Notes: generated by a model not told the origin, from the letters alone. Numbered from the stretch's first letter, positions 9,110 through 18,440 are shown. The stretch: 64,000 nt of DNA from Bradyrhizobium sp. PSBB068 (GCA_016839165.1 CP069300.1:6334001-6398000); one strand, 5' to 3'. Made by a program: numbers and translations.

Positions 9110-9727
9110 CTAACGATCCCCGAACGCCAGCCGTGCGCCGAGCGCGACCAGGATGCTGCCGCCGATCCGCTGCATGATCCGCTGCGAGGTGCGCGAGCGT
9201 TGCAGCTTCGACATCACGGCGCTGGCAAAGAACACGCAGACGATATCGACCGCTGAGAAGGTCAGGTTGACCGTCGTACCGAGCAGGAGCAGCTGGGCCC
9301 AGACCGGCAAGCTTGCCGTCGCGTCGACGAACTGCGGCAGGAACGCCAGGAAGAAGATCGCGGTTTTCGGATTGAGCACCTCGACGACGATGCTTTGCGC
9401 GAAGGCGCGCTCCGCGGAGAGCGGCGCCAGCTCGGGGCGCCTCGTCGTGTTACGATCACGGAACAGCGACAGGCCGAGCCAGACCAGATAGGCCGAGCCG
9501 GCGAGCTTCATCGCGGTGAATAGCGGCGGCACCGCGTGAAACAGCAGTGCAAGGCCGGCAGCCGCGGCGATGACATGGACATAGCCGCCGAGATGCAGGC
9601 CGAGCGAGGCCATCAGCCCCGCGCGCCGGCCGCCCGCGAGCGTGCGGGCGGCGGCGTACAGCATGGCCGGCCCCGGGATCAGCGCGAAGGTCGCGGTCGT
9701 GATCGCGAAGGCAAGGTACAATTCCAT
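9110..9727 (-). CDS. LysE/RhtB-family amino acid exporter
   Basis: A 205-residue inner membrane protein of the LysE/RhtB superfamily, which exports amino acids or their analogues. It has the usual length, six hydrophobic segments and the family N-terminal signature (FALIPGPAMLYAAARTLAGG, then GLMASLGLHLG). The middle segment EVLNPKTAIFFLAFLPQF is the second conserved block. It is followed closely upstream by the PaiB-type gene on the same strand (13-base gap), so the pair is probably co-transcribed. Substrate unknown. Confidence 0.9.
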   Translation of the reverse strand: MELYLAFAITTATFALIPGPAMLYAAARTLAGGRRAGLMASLGLHLGGYVHVIAAAAGLALLFHAVPPLFTAMKLAGSAYLVWLGLSLFRDRNTTRRPELAPLSAERAFAQSIVVEVLNPKTAIFFLAFLPQFVDATASLPVWAQLLLLGTTVNLTFSAVDIVCVFFASAVMSKLQRSRTSQRIMQRIGGSILVALGARLAFGDR

Positions 9728-9740
9728 CGTGTGCTTTATC

Positions 9741-10367
9741 TCAGTTCGCCGGAATCAGCGCCGCGACCTCACGGTCATGAGGATTGTCGCTTTCGCCGAG
9801 CCCCGCGATGACGCCGGCGCGATCCTCGAGCTTGCGGTTCTGGCTCATCTTCTTCTTGGCGTCGATCCGGCTGATCGGCATCCGGAAGCCGACGATGCCG
9901 CGCAGCTGCGCCTTGATGAAATCATCGGGCGCATCGCTGACCTGCCAGGCTTCCTTGCGCGAACTCTCGTGCAGCCTGGTCAACCGGGTGACGACGTCGA
10001 GCAGACGGTCGGCATCCTCGAAGAACTCGGCCACCCCATAGGCGTGCACGGCGACGTAATTCCAGGTCGGCACCACCTTGCCGTGCTCGGCCTTGGTCAC
10101 ATACCAGGACGGCGTCACATAGGCGTCGGGCCCCATGAAGATCGCCATCGCCTCGCCGACAGCGGGCAGCTTCCACTGCGGATTGGGCCGTGCGACGTGA
10201 CCGTAGAGCGTGCCGTAATCGCCCTCGTCTTCACTGAGGATCAGCGGCAGCGGCGTACCAATCAGGCCGTCCGCGGTCGCGGTGACCAGCGTCGCGAGCC
10301 GTGAGGCCCGCATCGCGGCGTGGATCGGGCCGAGCTCTTCCATCTTGAAATGCAGCGGCAGGTACAT
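9741..10367 (-). CDS. FMN-binding PaiB-type protein
   Basis: A 208-residue PaiB-family protein. The N-terminus MYLPLHFKMEE, the GHVARPNPQW loop and the PTWNYVAVHAYG block are family hallmarks of a split-barrel FMN fold. Members are annotated as negative transcriptional regulators, by analogy with Bacillus PaiB, although many may be flavin oxidoreductases. It overlaps nothing and lies 13 bases upstream of the LysE-type exporter, so regulation of that exporter or action on its substrate is a reasonable guess. Confidence 0.88.
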   Translation of the reverse strand: MYLPLHFKMEELGPIHAAMRASRLATLVTATADGLIGTPLPLILSEDEGDYGTLYGHVARPNPQWKLPAVGEAMAIFMGPDAYVTPSWYVTKAEHGKVVPTWNYVAVHAYGVAEFFEDADRLLDVVTRLTRLHESSRKEAWQVSDAPDDFIKAQLRGIVGFRMPISRIDAKKKMSQNRKLEDRAGVIAGLGESDNPHDREVAALIPAN

Positions 10368-10490
10368 GGACAGACCTCTTCGACCTCATCGATTGCTGCT
10401 CGCACAATAGCGCAGAAGTGGCCTATGATAAGAGCCACTTTCACGACCTGCGATAGAAGCGGCAACTCTCAGCAGCTCGGGGCATGTGCC

Positions 10491-11081
10491 ATGACCGATG
10501 ATTTTCGGTACTCGATCGATCTGTCGATGGCACAGGCGAGAGCCGAGAAGGTCATCGAATGCATGAAGCGGCTCAGGGACCAGCACGATCTCCGCCGCTT
10601 CGAATACACCAACCACCTCCGGGTTGCTCCGACGGAGATACCCCACAGTCACCCGGTGCTAACGCTCAACACCGCCTCGCACGATCCCGAGGCGATCCTC
10701 TGCGAATACCTGCATGAGCAAATGCATTGGTATCTGGTGAGATTGGACTGTGCGAGCGAAGGCGCGCCAGTGATCACCGCGCTGAAGCAGCGCTACCCGG
10801 AAGCGCCGGTCGGATTTCCGGACGGCGCGAACGATGAATACTCAACGTACTTGCACCTGCTGGTGAACTGGCTGGAGATCGAAGCGGCGTCACAGGTTAT
10901 CGGACGCGAGCGCGTGATGGAGATCGTCGGCCGCAAGCACTATTACCAGTGGATTTATCGCACCGTGCTGTCCGACCGGGACAGCCTCGAAGCGATGTTC
11001 CTGACGCACGGCATCGTGCCGATCGCGCCCGCCCCGGTAACGATCCCTCTCGCTGATCCTACTGCTCGAACGCCGCCTTGA
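10491..11081 (+). CDS. Hypothetical protein with HExxH-like motif
   Basis: A 196-residue protein I do not recognise. I start it at 10491 (MTDDFRYSIDLSMAQ), since the 57 residues upstream overlap the divergent promoter region. The stretch CEYLHEQMHWYL resembles a metallopeptidase zinc helix (HEQMH), preceded by a conserved-looking THRY-like region and followed by an NWLEIEA segment that could supply a third ligand. There is no signal peptide, so it would be cytoplasmic. Its 3' end overlaps the convergent DUF1465 gene by 23 bases. Confidence 0.65.
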   Translation: MTDDFRYSIDLSMAQARAEKVIECMKRLRDQHDLRRFEYTNHLRVAPTEIPHSHPVLTLNTASHDPEAILCEYLHEQMHWYLVRLDCASEGAPVITALKQRYPEAPVGFPDGANDEYSTYLHLLVNWLEIEAASQVIGRERVMEIVGRKHYYQWIYRTVLSDRDSLEAMFLTHGIVPIAPAPVTIPLADPTARTPP

Positions 11082-11571
11082 GGCGGTTGAGCTGCGGCAC
11101 CAGCGGGTTGCCGATCGACGAGCGATCGGGCGCCGGCGCGTGGATCGTGGTGTCGAGGCGGCGGACGCGCGCCTGCAGGTCCATCGAGCGGGCGATCAGC
11201 TGCTGCAATTGCTCGGGCAGCTTGGTGACCATGTCGGCCGGGCCGGGATCGGCGGCCGACAGCTTGACCTTGGTCTTCTCGCGATTGGCCTGGGTCAGCG
11301 TCATCTCGCCTTCCTTGACTGCGCGATGCAGCAGCAGCCAGGACGCGAGCTGCATCAGCCGCGTGGTCAGGCGCATGCTTTCGGTGGCATAGGTCAGGCT
11401 CACGGACCGTTCCAGCGCCTTGGCCTCGGCTCGGCCGTCGCCGTCGAGATAGGCCGCGGTCTGCTCGACCAGGTCCATGCCTTCCCGGAACAGCACGCCG
11501 AATGCCGCAGAATTGGTCAGCCGTTCACTGAACAGCACAAGCCCGGCTTCGTTCTGGGAACGATCGGCCAT
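11059..11571 (-). CDS. DUF1465 family protein (RcdA-type, CtrA-degradation adaptor family)
   Basis: A 170-residue helical protein of the DUF1465 family. The best-known member is RcdA of Caulobacter, an adaptor that helps ClpXP degrade the cell-cycle regulator CtrA. Here FSERLTNSAAFGVLFREGMDLVEQTAAYLDG and the helix around ATESMRLTTRLMQLASWLLLHR match the family core. The start MADRSQNEAG at 11571 is preferred over 11586. The C-terminal part (Pro/Asp-rich, then RSSIGNPLVPQLNRLKAAFEQ) is longer than the core. The equivalence to RcdA function is inferred from family membership. Confidence 0.85.
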   Translation of the reverse strand: MADRSQNEAGLVLFSERLTNSAAFGVLFREGMDLVEQTAAYLDGDGRAEAKALERSVSLTYATESMRLTTRLMQLASWLLLHRAVKEGEMTLTQANREKTKVKLSAADPGPADMVTKLPEQLQQLIARSMDLQARVRRLDTTIHAPAPDRSSIGNPLVPQLNRLKAAFEQ

Positions 11572-11702
11572 GGTTAACGCCCTCACACCATCGTAACGCC
11601 CGCCGGCATCTCGCGCGCCAGCTTATGATGAACAAATCATTGCGCGGGCGCGCCGAAGAGTCCAGCCGCAACCGGATTTATGGTTTCCAGCCGTGGACGC
11701 AA

Positions 11703-11733
11703 CAAAAAAGAGCCGCCGTTTCCGGCGGCTTTT
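11703..11733 (-). terminator. Strong terminator hairpin, orientation minus (possibly bidirectional)
   Basis: GCCGCCG (11712-11718) and CGGCGGC (11723-11729) form a perfect stem with a 4-base loop. On the minus strand it is followed by TCTTTTTTG. On the plus strand the stem is followed by TTTT. No annotated gene ends here on either strand, which points to a short minus-strand transcript from about 11830. Confidence 0.75.
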
Positions 11734-11754
11734 GAAGTTGATAACAGGGAGGCG

Positions 11755-11835
11755 TCAAACAGAGTGGACAGGAGCCACTCGGTGTCCAAACGAGGACAAT
11801 GCAGTCATAATCGAGAAAGCTTAACCGATCGTAAA
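11755..11835 (-). other. Possible short transcript with a 17-codon frame upstream of a terminator
   Basis: The minus strand from 11808 reads MTALSSFGHRVAPVHSV and stops at 11755, 22 bases before the strong hairpin. Just upstream lies TTTA-N7-TTAA (11820-11834), one mismatch from the CtrA box TTAA-N7-TTAA. There is no convincing ribosome site, so a small RNA is as likely as a peptide. The rest of the 11572-12059 gap holds a palindromic repeat and no gene. Confidence 0.3.
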
Positions 11836-11904
11836 TGAACGGTTTTCTTCAGGCTTTGTTTGCCATGTCGGCCATTGACCTAGTTTGAGACAGGCCCCCA
11901 ACGA

Positions 11905-12043
11905 GTCGTCCCGGCGAAGGCCGGGACCCATAACCACCAATGCCCGCGTTGCGCGCGGCTGCGGCCAGCCCTGCGCGACTAGAGACAGCTGTGGTTATGA
12001 GTCCTGGATCGCGCTCGCTTTGCTCGCTTGTCCGGGACGACGC
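11905..12043. repeat. Palindromic intergenic repeat (GTCGTCCCGG family, long form)
   Basis: The left end reads GTCGTCCCGGCGAAGGCCGG followed by GACCCATAACCACC; the right end ends in TGTCCGGGACGACG. The same left end recurs at 18441. The ends are inverted, so single-stranded DNA or RNA would fold into a long hairpin. It lies between convergent or tail-facing units, as such REP-like elements usually do. Confidence 0.8.
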
Positions 12044-12059
12044 GATGTGAGGTCGGAAG

Positions 12060-12251
12060 CTACGACTTGAAGAACGCGTTCGCGGCATCCTTCGAGGCGC
12101 GCTTCTTGGTCATCGCCTCTTTCAAGCGATCGACTTCGGTCATGAGCAGCGCGATGCGTTCGGTCAATTCTTCGACCGACAGCAGCGAGAGATCCTGTCC
12201 GATCTCGTGGCTGATCTTCTTCCGCGGCCGGTCCTCATCCTCAATCGGCAT
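12060..12251 (-). CDS. DUF1192 family small protein
   Basis: A 63-residue soluble protein of the alphaproteobacterial DUF1192 family. The core LSVEELTERIALLMTEVDRLKEAM is a short coiled coil, and the N-terminus (EDEDRPRKK) is charged. The start at 12251 is supported by GGGGAGGAC just upstream. Much longer frames running through this gene on the same strand are antisense shadows of the quinone oxidoreductase. Function unknown. Confidence 0.82.
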   Translation of the reverse strand: MPIEDEDRPRKKISHEIGQDLSLLSVEELTERIALLMTEVDRLKEAMTKKRASKDAANAFFKS

Positions 12252-12509
12252 GTGTCCTCCCCGCGATGTGATCTGGCTCCCTGTGCGGAGAATTTTGCAG
12301 TGACTTTCGTGTGCGCGCAACAGCCGGCGCGAATGCCCCGGCCGCCGACGCGGCATGGCACGCCGCTGCGAGCGCGGACTGCTCGCTGACAAAAGCGCTC
12401 CCGGAAAGCCGGCTGTCAGAGAACCGGGTTCGGGGCCTAACGGCGTTTCGCTTCGTTGCAAAAGGCGGTATGCCATCCGCCAATCCTCTTCTCCGACCAG
12501 GGACCAGCC

Positions 12510-13508
12510 ATGACCAACCTGCCCGCGCAAATGACCGTCGTTGCCATCAGCAAGCCCGGTGGCCCGGAGGTGCTGGTGCCGGAGACCCGCGCGCTGCCGG
12601 TGCCGAAGGCCGGCGAGATCCTGGTCAAGGTCGCGGCCGCCGGCGTCAATCGTCCCGACGTCGCGCAGCGCTCCGGCTCCTATCCGCCGCCGCCCGGCGC
12701 CAGCGACCTGCCCGGCCTCGAGATCGCGGGCGAAGTGGTGGCGCTCGGCGAAGGCGCCAAGCACAAGATCGGCGACAAGGTGATGTCGCTGGTCGCCGGC
12801 GGCGGCTACGCGCAATATTGCATCGCGCAGGACGCGCAGGCGATGACCGTGCCGCCGCAGCTCACGATGCAGGAAGCCGGTGCGATTCCTGAAACGCTGA
12901 TGACGGTGTGGCACAATGTGTTCGAGCGCGGCGCGCTCAAGGCCGGCGAGACGCTGCTGATTCACGGCGGCTCGTCGGGCATCGGCACGATGGCGATCCA
13001 GCTCGCCAAGGCGTTCGGCGCCAAGGTGATCGTCACCGTCGGCTCGCAGGACAAGGCCGACGCCTGCCTCAAGCTCGGCGCCGATCATGCGGTCAACTAC
13101 AAGACCGAAGATTTCGTCGAGGCGGTGAAGAAGGCGACCGACGGCGCCGGCGCCAACGTCATCCTCGACATGGTCGGCGGCGACTATATCGACCGGAACT
13201 ACGACGCCGCCGCGGTCGAGGGCCGCATCGTCCAGATCGCGTTCCTGTCGGGAACACCGAAGGCAACGGCCAATTTCGCCAAGCTGATGGTCAAGCGGCT
13301 GCACCACACCGGGTCGACCCTGCGCCCCCGTAGTAATGCGGACAAGGCGGCGATGGTCGCGGCGATCGAGGCAAAGGTGCTGCCGCTGCTGCGCGAAGGC
13401 CGCGTCAAACCGTTGATGGACAGCACATTCCCGCTGGAAAAGGCCGCCGACGCGCACCGGCGCATGGAGACCAGCGAACATATTGGCAAAATTGTGTTGG
13501 CGGTTTAA
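12510..13508 (+). CDS. NAD(P)H-quinone oxidoreductase (zinc-free MDR, PIG3-like)
   Basis: A 332-residue cytoplasmic medium-chain dehydrogenase/reductase that would pass electrons from NAD(P)H to quinones. The N-terminal GroES-like domain has GVNRPDVAQRSGSYPPPPGASDLPG, and no catalytic-zinc cysteines are seen. The Rossmann domain carries HGGSSGIGTMAIQLAKAFGA. The ending GKIVLAV is typical of the family. The start at 12510 (MTNLPAQM) follows GGGACCAGCC and is preferred over 12456. Monocistronic, divergent from the DUF1192 gene. Confidence 0.9.
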   Translation: MTNLPAQMTVVAISKPGGPEVLVPETRALPVPKAGEILVKVAAAGVNRPDVAQRSGSYPPPPGASDLPGLEIAGEVVALGEGAKHKIGDKVMSLVAGGGYAQYCIAQDAQAMTVPPQLTMQEAGAIPETLMTVWHNVFERGALKAGETLLIHGGSSGIGTMAIQLAKAFGAKVIVTVGSQDKADACLKLGADHAVNYKTEDFVEAVKKATDGAGANVILDMVGGDYIDRNYDAAAVEGRIVQIAFLSGTPKATANFAKLMVKRLHHTGSTLRPRSNADKAAMVAAIEAKVLPLLREGRVKPLMDSTFPLEKAADAHRRMETSEHIGKIVLAV

Positions 13509-13628
13509 CTCTCGCGACTGGAGCAGAGGCGGAAACCCTTTGATTCCCTTCGCTTTCGTGTCATTTATCGCGCCACCTCCGGGCCGGTCGCCGGGCCCGG
13601 GCAGTTTGTCGATCGCGGAGTACTGACA

Positions 13629-16505
13629 TTGCGTCTGATCAGGTGCCTTGCGCTGCTGGCGCTGGGCCTCATGATGTTTGCCGCTGCGCCTGCCGCGTAT
13701 GCGATCGACGCGGTCAGCGTGCGCAGCGATGCGCCGGCGATCGACCTCACCGCGGTGCTCGACCATCAGCGCAGTGAAACCGACCGCATCCAGGTCTCCA
13801 CCGCACCGGGAACCGACGGCATCGTGCGCCGCATCGAAGTTCGCGCCCGCGAGGGCGGCCAGAACTGGGTGGTGTTCGCGCTCGCCAACAACACCGACGA
13901 CCAGCTCGACCGCCTGATCGTCGCGCCGCATTACCGCATCGTGTCGTCAGGCCTGTTGTGGCCCGACCTCGGCCTGTCGCGCATCGCCACCATCACGCCG
14001 TCGGTCGGCGACCGTCCGGAGCGGCAGGAGAGCCCGACCGCCGACGTGTTCCGCATCACGCTCGATCCCGGCGCGGTCGTGACCTATGTCGCGGAGCTGC
14101 GCACCGACAAGCTGCCGCAGCTCTACCTGTGGGAACCCGACGCCTACAAGGACAAGGTCAACTCGTTCACGCTGTACCAGGGCATCGTGATCGGCATCTC
14201 CGGCCTGCTCGCGCTCGTGCTCACGATCTTGTTTGTGGTCAAGGGCAGCATCATGTTCCCGGCCGCCGCGGCGCTGGCCTGGGCGGTGCTGGTCTATATC
14301 GGCGTCGACTTCGGCTTCTGGGGCAAGGTGCTCGACATGTCGAACAACGCCGAGCGCGTCTGGCGCGCGGCGGGCGAGGCGATCCTCGCGGCGACGCTGC
14401 TGGTGTTCCTGTTCGCGTATCTCAATCTCAGCCGCTGGCATGTCCGCTATTCGCACATCACGATCGGCTGGCTGGTCTTCCTCGGCTCGCTGGTGGCGCT
14501 GGCGCTGTTCGATCCCGCGGTCGCCTCCGGCATCGCGCGGATGTCGCTTGTCATGATCGCATTCGCCGGCTTCGCGCTGATCGTCTATCTGTCGACCCAC
14601 GGCTTCGACCGTGCGGTGCTGCTGATCCCGACCTGGTTCCTGCTGGTGGTCTGGGTGGTCGCGGCCGGCATGACGGTCGCGGGTTCGGTCACCAACGACA
14701 TCGTCGGTCCGGCGCTGCTCGGCGGCCTGGTGCTGATCGTGATGCTGATCGGCTTCACGGTGATGCAGCACGCCTTCGCCGGCGGTGGCGCCACCACCGG
14801 TGTCGTCTCCGATGTCGAGCGCCGCGCGCTGGCGCTGACCGGCTCCGGCGACCTGATCTGGGACTGGGACGTGTCCGCCGACAAGGTGTTCACCAGCCCC
14901 GAGACCGAGGCCCTGCTCGGCCTCAAGCGCGGCACGCTGGAAGGCCCGGCCGCGAAATGGCTCGAAGTGCTGCACCCGCTCGACCAGGACCGCTTCCGCG
15001 CCGCGCTCGACAGCGTGCTCGACCAGCGCCGCGGCCGCCTGGTGCAGGATTTCCGGCTGCGCACGCCCGACGGCCATTTCATGTGGTTCGCGCTGAAGGC
15101 GCGGCCGGTGGTCGGCTCCGACGGCGAGGTCTCGCGCGTGGTCGGCACCCTCACCGACGTCACCGAGTTCAAGAACTCCGAAGAGCGGATGCTGCATGAC
15201 TCGGTTCATGACAATCTGACCGGCCTGCCGAACCGCAAGCTGTTCATGGATCGCCTCGGCGCGGTGGCGAACCTCGCCAAGACCATGCCGAACCTGCGGC
15301 CGACCCTGATGGTGATCGACCTCGACCGCTTCAAGCAGGTCAACGATTCCGTCGGCATCGCGGTCGGCGATTCCATCCTGCTGACGCTGGCGCGCCGTCT
15401 GACCCGCATCCTCAAGCCGCAGGATACGCTGGCGCGGATGGCCGGCGATCAGTTCGGCCTGATCCTGCTGTCGGAGCAGGACCCTGCGCGGATCACCAAT
15501 TTCGCCGAGACCATCCGCAAGACCATCCGCGCGCCGATCGCGTTCAACGACCGCGAGATCTTCCTGACCGCCTCGATCGGGCTTGCGCTGTCCGACCCGG
15601 CGGCGCCGCTGACCGACGAGATCATCAAGGACGCCGAGCTTGCGATGTATCATTCGAAGCGGATCGGCGGCGATCGCATCGACGTCTACAAGCCGGCGAT
15701 GCGGGCGCGGAAGACCGACCGCCTGACGCTGGAGAGCGACCTGCGCCGCGCCATCGAGCGGCAGGAGATCACGATCCTGTATCAGCCGATCGTGCGGCTG
15801 GAGGATCGCGCGATCGCGGGCTTCGAGGCGCTGGCGCGCTGGGACCACCCCAAGCTCGGCCGGATGTCGCCGTCGGAATTCATCAACGTCGCCGAGGAGA
15901 CCGGTCTGATCGTCGACCTCGGCATGTTCGTGATGGACCAGACCGCACGCCAACTCGCGGTGTGGCAGCGCGCGATGCGGGCGCGCGAGCCGATCTTCGC
16001 CTCAGTCAACGTGTCGTCGCGGCAATTGCTGCGCCACGATTTGATCCACGATATCCGCACCGTGCTGTCGCGCTCCACGGTCGCGCGCGGAACGCTGAAG
16101 CTGGAACTGACCGAATCGCTGGTCATGGAGAATCCGGAGCACGCCGCCCAGATGCTGGCGCGGATTCGCGAGCTCGGCACCGGGCTGTCGCTCGACGATT
16201 TCGGCACCGGGCACTCCTCGCTGTCCTATCTGCAGCGCTTCCCGTTCGATACCATCAAGATCGACCAGTCCTTCGTCCGCACCACCAGCCGCGGCACTCG
16301 CCCGGTGATCCTGAAATCGATCATCGCGCTGGCGCACGATCTCGGCATGGAGGTGGTCGCCGAAGGCGCCGAGACGGATTCGGACGCCGTCGAGCTCTAC
16401 CAGCTGGGCTGCGAATATGCGCAAGGCTTCGCCTTCGGCGAGCCGATGGACGCCGACGCCGCCACGCGCCTGCTCACCGAGGAACGGCTGGAAGCCGCGA
16501 GTTAA
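13629..16505 (+). CDS. Membrane-bound 7TM-PAS-GGDEF-EAL protein, probable c-di-GMP phosphodiesterase
   Basis: A 958-residue signalling protein with a TTG start followed by a cleavable signal peptide (LALLALGLMMFAAAPAAYA). Domains in order: a periplasmic beta-rich region (about 30-175, 7TMR-DISM extracellular type), seven hydrophobic helices (about 183-382), PAS (about 395-515), GGDEF (520-690) and EAL (700-945). The cyclase signature is AGDQF (605-609), with Gly and Glu replaced, and no RxxD I-site precedes it, so cyclase activity is unlikely. The EAL domain keeps GFEALARW, NVSSRQL, LELTES, SLDDFGTGHSS and IKIDQSF, so it should hydrolyse c-di-GMP. The degenerate GGDEF may bind GTP as a regulator. 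Its stop overlaps the convergent gene by four bases. Confidence 0.92.
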   Translation: MRLIRCLALLALGLMMFAAAPAAYAIDAVSVRSDAPAIDLTAVLDHQRSETDRIQVSTAPGTDGIVRRIEVRAREGGQNWVVFALANNTDDQLDRLIVAPHYRIVSSGLLWPDLGLSRIATITPSVGDRPERQESPTADVFRITLDPGAVVTYVAELRTDKLPQLYLWEPDAYKDKVNSFTLYQGIVIGISGLLALVLTILFVVKGSIMFPAAAALAWAVLVYIGVDFGFWGKVLDMSNNAERVWRAAGEAILAATLLVFLFAYLNLSRWHVRYSHITIGWLVFLGSLVALALFDPAVASGIARMSLVMIAFAGFALIVYLSTHGFDRAVLLIPTWFLLVVWVVAAGMTVAGSVTNDIVGPALLGGLVLIVMLIGFTVMQHAFAGGGATTGVVSDVERRALALTGSGDLIWDWDVSADKVFTSPETEALLGLKRGTLEGPAAKWLEVLHPLDQDRFRAALDSVLDQRRGRLVQDFRLRTPDGHFMWFALKARPVVGSDGEVSRVVGTLTDVTEFKNSEERMLHDSVHDNLTGLPNRKLFMDRLGAVANLAKTMPNLRPTLMVIDLDRFKQVNDSVGIAVGDSILLTLARRLTRILKPQDTLARMAGDQFGLILLSEQDPARITNFAETIRKTIRAPIAFNDREIFLTASIGLALSDPAAPLTDEIIKDAELAMYHSKRIGGDRIDVYKPAMRARKTDRLTLESDLRRAIERQEITILYQPIVRLEDRAIAGFEALARWDHPKLGRMSPSEFINVAEETGLIVDLGMFVMDQTARQLAVWQRAMRAREPIFASVNVSSRQLLRHDLIHDIRTVLSRSTVARGTLKLELTESLVMENPEHAAQMLARIRELGTGLSLDDFGTGHSSLSYLQRFPFDTIKIDQSFVRTTSRGTRPVILKSIIALAHDLGMEVVAEGAETDSDAVELYQLGCEYAQGFAFGEPMDADAATRLLTEERLEAAS

Positions 16506-16792
16506 CGCGGCTTCGGCATGCGCTTGAACTTGACGCTCTTGCCGTCGGCCTGGCGGGTGGCGATGTAGCCGGCCTCGATGCAGGCCTCGCGCTGCGGCAT
16601 CTTCTCCTGCGGGCTGCGCAGGGTTTCCCACCACGACGCCCGGTGCGCGGCGCGCGGCAGCGCCGCATCGATGATCGCCTCGATCTCGTCGAAGGTCAGC
16701 ACGAATTCCGGCAGATGCTGCTTCTTCAGATAATCCCGCAGCGCGTCGTAGTCGTTCACGTCATCCTCAAGGCTCAGGGTTCCGGCAACCAT
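16502..16792 (-). CDS. Small hypothetical protein (possible DNA- or RNA-binding)
   Basis: An up to 96-residue protein I cannot place firmly. NDYDALRDYLKKQ is followed by FVLTFDEIEAIIDAALPRAA, a WWET segment, and a C-terminal block ending in SVKFKRMPKPR. The pattern of a short helix pair, a tryptophan pair and a basic C-terminus resembles small uncharacterised proteins with an LTFDEIEAIL motif. A GTG at 16759 is an alternative start that would drop 11 residues. It is convergent with the phosphodiesterase gene and overlaps its stop. Confidence 0.6.
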   Translation of the reverse strand: MVAGTLSLEDDVNDYDALRDYLKKQHLPEFVLTFDEIEAIIDAALPRAAHRASWWETLRSPQEKMPQREACIEAGYIATRQADGKSVKFKRMPKPR

Positions 16793-16848
16793 CCGTTAAC
16801 CCATTCGGCGACCGCTGTCGCCATTTAAGGCGACGACAAGATTTCCCG

Positions 16849-18369
16849 ATGCATGACGGCGCATTGGAGCTGAAAATGCCATTTCGACGGGGAAACGAAG
16901 CTAGGCGGCGCTGGAGGCTATCGGCAAAGCTGCTGATCGCAGCGTCGATTGCCACCGTCCTCGGCTTCTCCGCGGTCTGCGCCGGCGTGATGTTCGACAT
17001 GCGCCGCGGCGAGGAAGAACTGGCGCGCCGGACCCTTGAGAATCTGGCGTCGGGCATCGAGGCCGACATCAGCCGCAACATCGAGCTTTACGACCTGTCG
17101 CTGCGCGCGGTCGCCAGCAATCTGGAAATGCCGGAGATCCGCAATGTCAGCAAGGAGCTGCGCCAGCTGATCCTGTTCGACCACGCCGCGACCGCGAAGC
17201 ATTTCGGCGCTATCCAGGTGTTCGACAGCAAAGGCGATCTGACCATCGACGCGGCGAGCCTGGATCCGCAGTTGGAGAACCGCAGCGACGAGGAGTATTT
17301 CACCGTCCATCGCGACCATCCCGACACCGGGCTGTATATCAGCCGGCCGATGCTGCATCGCGGCGCCTACGCCATCGTGCTGAGCCGGCGCATTGTCGGC
17401 GAGGACGGCCGCTTCCTCGGCGTCGTGGTCGGCTCGATCCGCTTCAGCTATTTCCACGACCTGTTCGGACGGCTGAACCTCGTGCCCGGCGACACCATCA
17501 CCGTGCTGCGCAACGACCGCACCATCATCATGCGGACGCCATTCGATCTCGACGTGATCGGCAAGAATCTCGCGGAGCAACCGGACTGGAAGGCCGACAA
17601 GTTGAAGGCCGGCGGCGCGTTCTCGGGCAAGGGCCCGGTCGACAATACGCCGCGGCTCTATGTCCGGCGCGGCAGCTCCGGGCCGCTCTATGTGGTGGTC
17701 GGCAAGCCGCTCGCGGCCGTGTTCAACCTCTGGCGCACCGAGGCCATTCGCATCGGCGCGATCATGGCGTTCCTGATCCTGTTCGTGCTCAGCGCGACGC
17801 TGGTGCTCGCCCGCGAGATCGTCCGCCGCGCCGACGCCGAGGACAGGCTCGAGGAAATGGCGACCACCGACGCCCTTACCGGCCTGAAGAACCGGCGCAA
17901 GTTCGATGCCGAGATCGAACGCGAATGGCGCCGCGCCGGCCGCTACGGCCAGCCGGTCGCGCTGTTGATGATCGATGCCGATCATTTCAAGGCGTACAAC
18001 GACACCTATGGCCATCAGGCCGGCGACCAGGTGCTGGTCGGAATCGCGATCTGCATTTCGGATGCGGTACGCCGCGCCGGCGATTGCCCGGCGCGCTTCG
18101 GCGGCGAGGAATTCGCCGTGCTGCTGCCCAACATGACCGCGCTCGAGGCCTTCAACCTGGCCGAGACCATCCGCGGCAAGGTCCAGCAATGGTGCGAGGG
18201 CGAGCTGAGCACGACGGTGAGCATCGGCGTTGCCAGCATGCGACCGCTTGCAGGCCAGCAATGGGCCGACCTGATCGAAGCCGCCGACAAGGCGCTCTAC
18301 GCCGCCAAGGCCAACGGCCGCAACCAGTCGGTGGTGGCCACCACGACGAAGATCGCGCTGGTGGCGTGA
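16849..18369 (+). CDS. Membrane diguanylate cyclase with periplasmic Cache sensor
   Basis: A 506-residue inner membrane enzyme that should make c-di-GMP from two GTP. A basic N-terminus precedes a first membrane helix (about 27-48). The periplasmic dCache-type sensor spans about 50-295 (LENRSDEEYFTVHRD, SRPMLHRGAYAIVLSRRI, DTITVLRNDRTIIMR). A second helix lies at about 300-322, then the GGDEF domain. The active site is intact GGEEF (418-422), and RAGD (409-412) five residues before it is a proper inhibitory I-site, so product feedback is expected. Small-molecule ligands are usual for this sensor type; none can be named. Confidence 0.92.
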   Translation: MHDGALELKMPFRRGNEARRRWRLSAKLLIAASIATVLGFSAVCAGVMFDMRRGEEELARRTLENLASGIEADISRNIELYDLSLRAVASNLEMPEIRNVSKELRQLILFDHAATAKHFGAIQVFDSKGDLTIDAASLDPQLENRSDEEYFTVHRDHPDTGLYISRPMLHRGAYAIVLSRRIVGEDGRFLGVVVGSIRFSYFHDLFGRLNLVPGDTITVLRNDRTIIMRTPFDLDVIGKNLAEQPDWKADKLKAGGAFSGKGPVDNTPRLYVRRGSSGPLYVVVGKPLAAVFNLWRTEAIRIGAIMAFLILFVLSATLVLAREIVRRADAEDRLEEMATTDALTGLKNRRKFDAEIEREWRRAGRYGQPVALLMIDADHFKAYNDTYGHQAGDQVLVGIAICISDAVRRAGDCPARFGGEEFAVLLPNMTALEAFNLAETIRGKVQQWCEGELSTTVSIGVASMRPLAGQQWADLIEAADKALYAAKANGRNQSVVATTTKIALVA

Positions 18370-18440
18370 GGACGAAGTTTGCCGCGGCAAGATGCCCGGC
18401 TGCATACGCAATTGAGTTCGTCGCGCAATCCCTCCACATC

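Noticed and set aside
12060..13931. A 623-residue minus-strand frame across the quinone oxidoreductase gene
   Set aside because: Only its last 63 residues (the DUF1192 gene) look like protein; the rest is Arg/His/Asp-rich, antisense to a solid enzyme gene.
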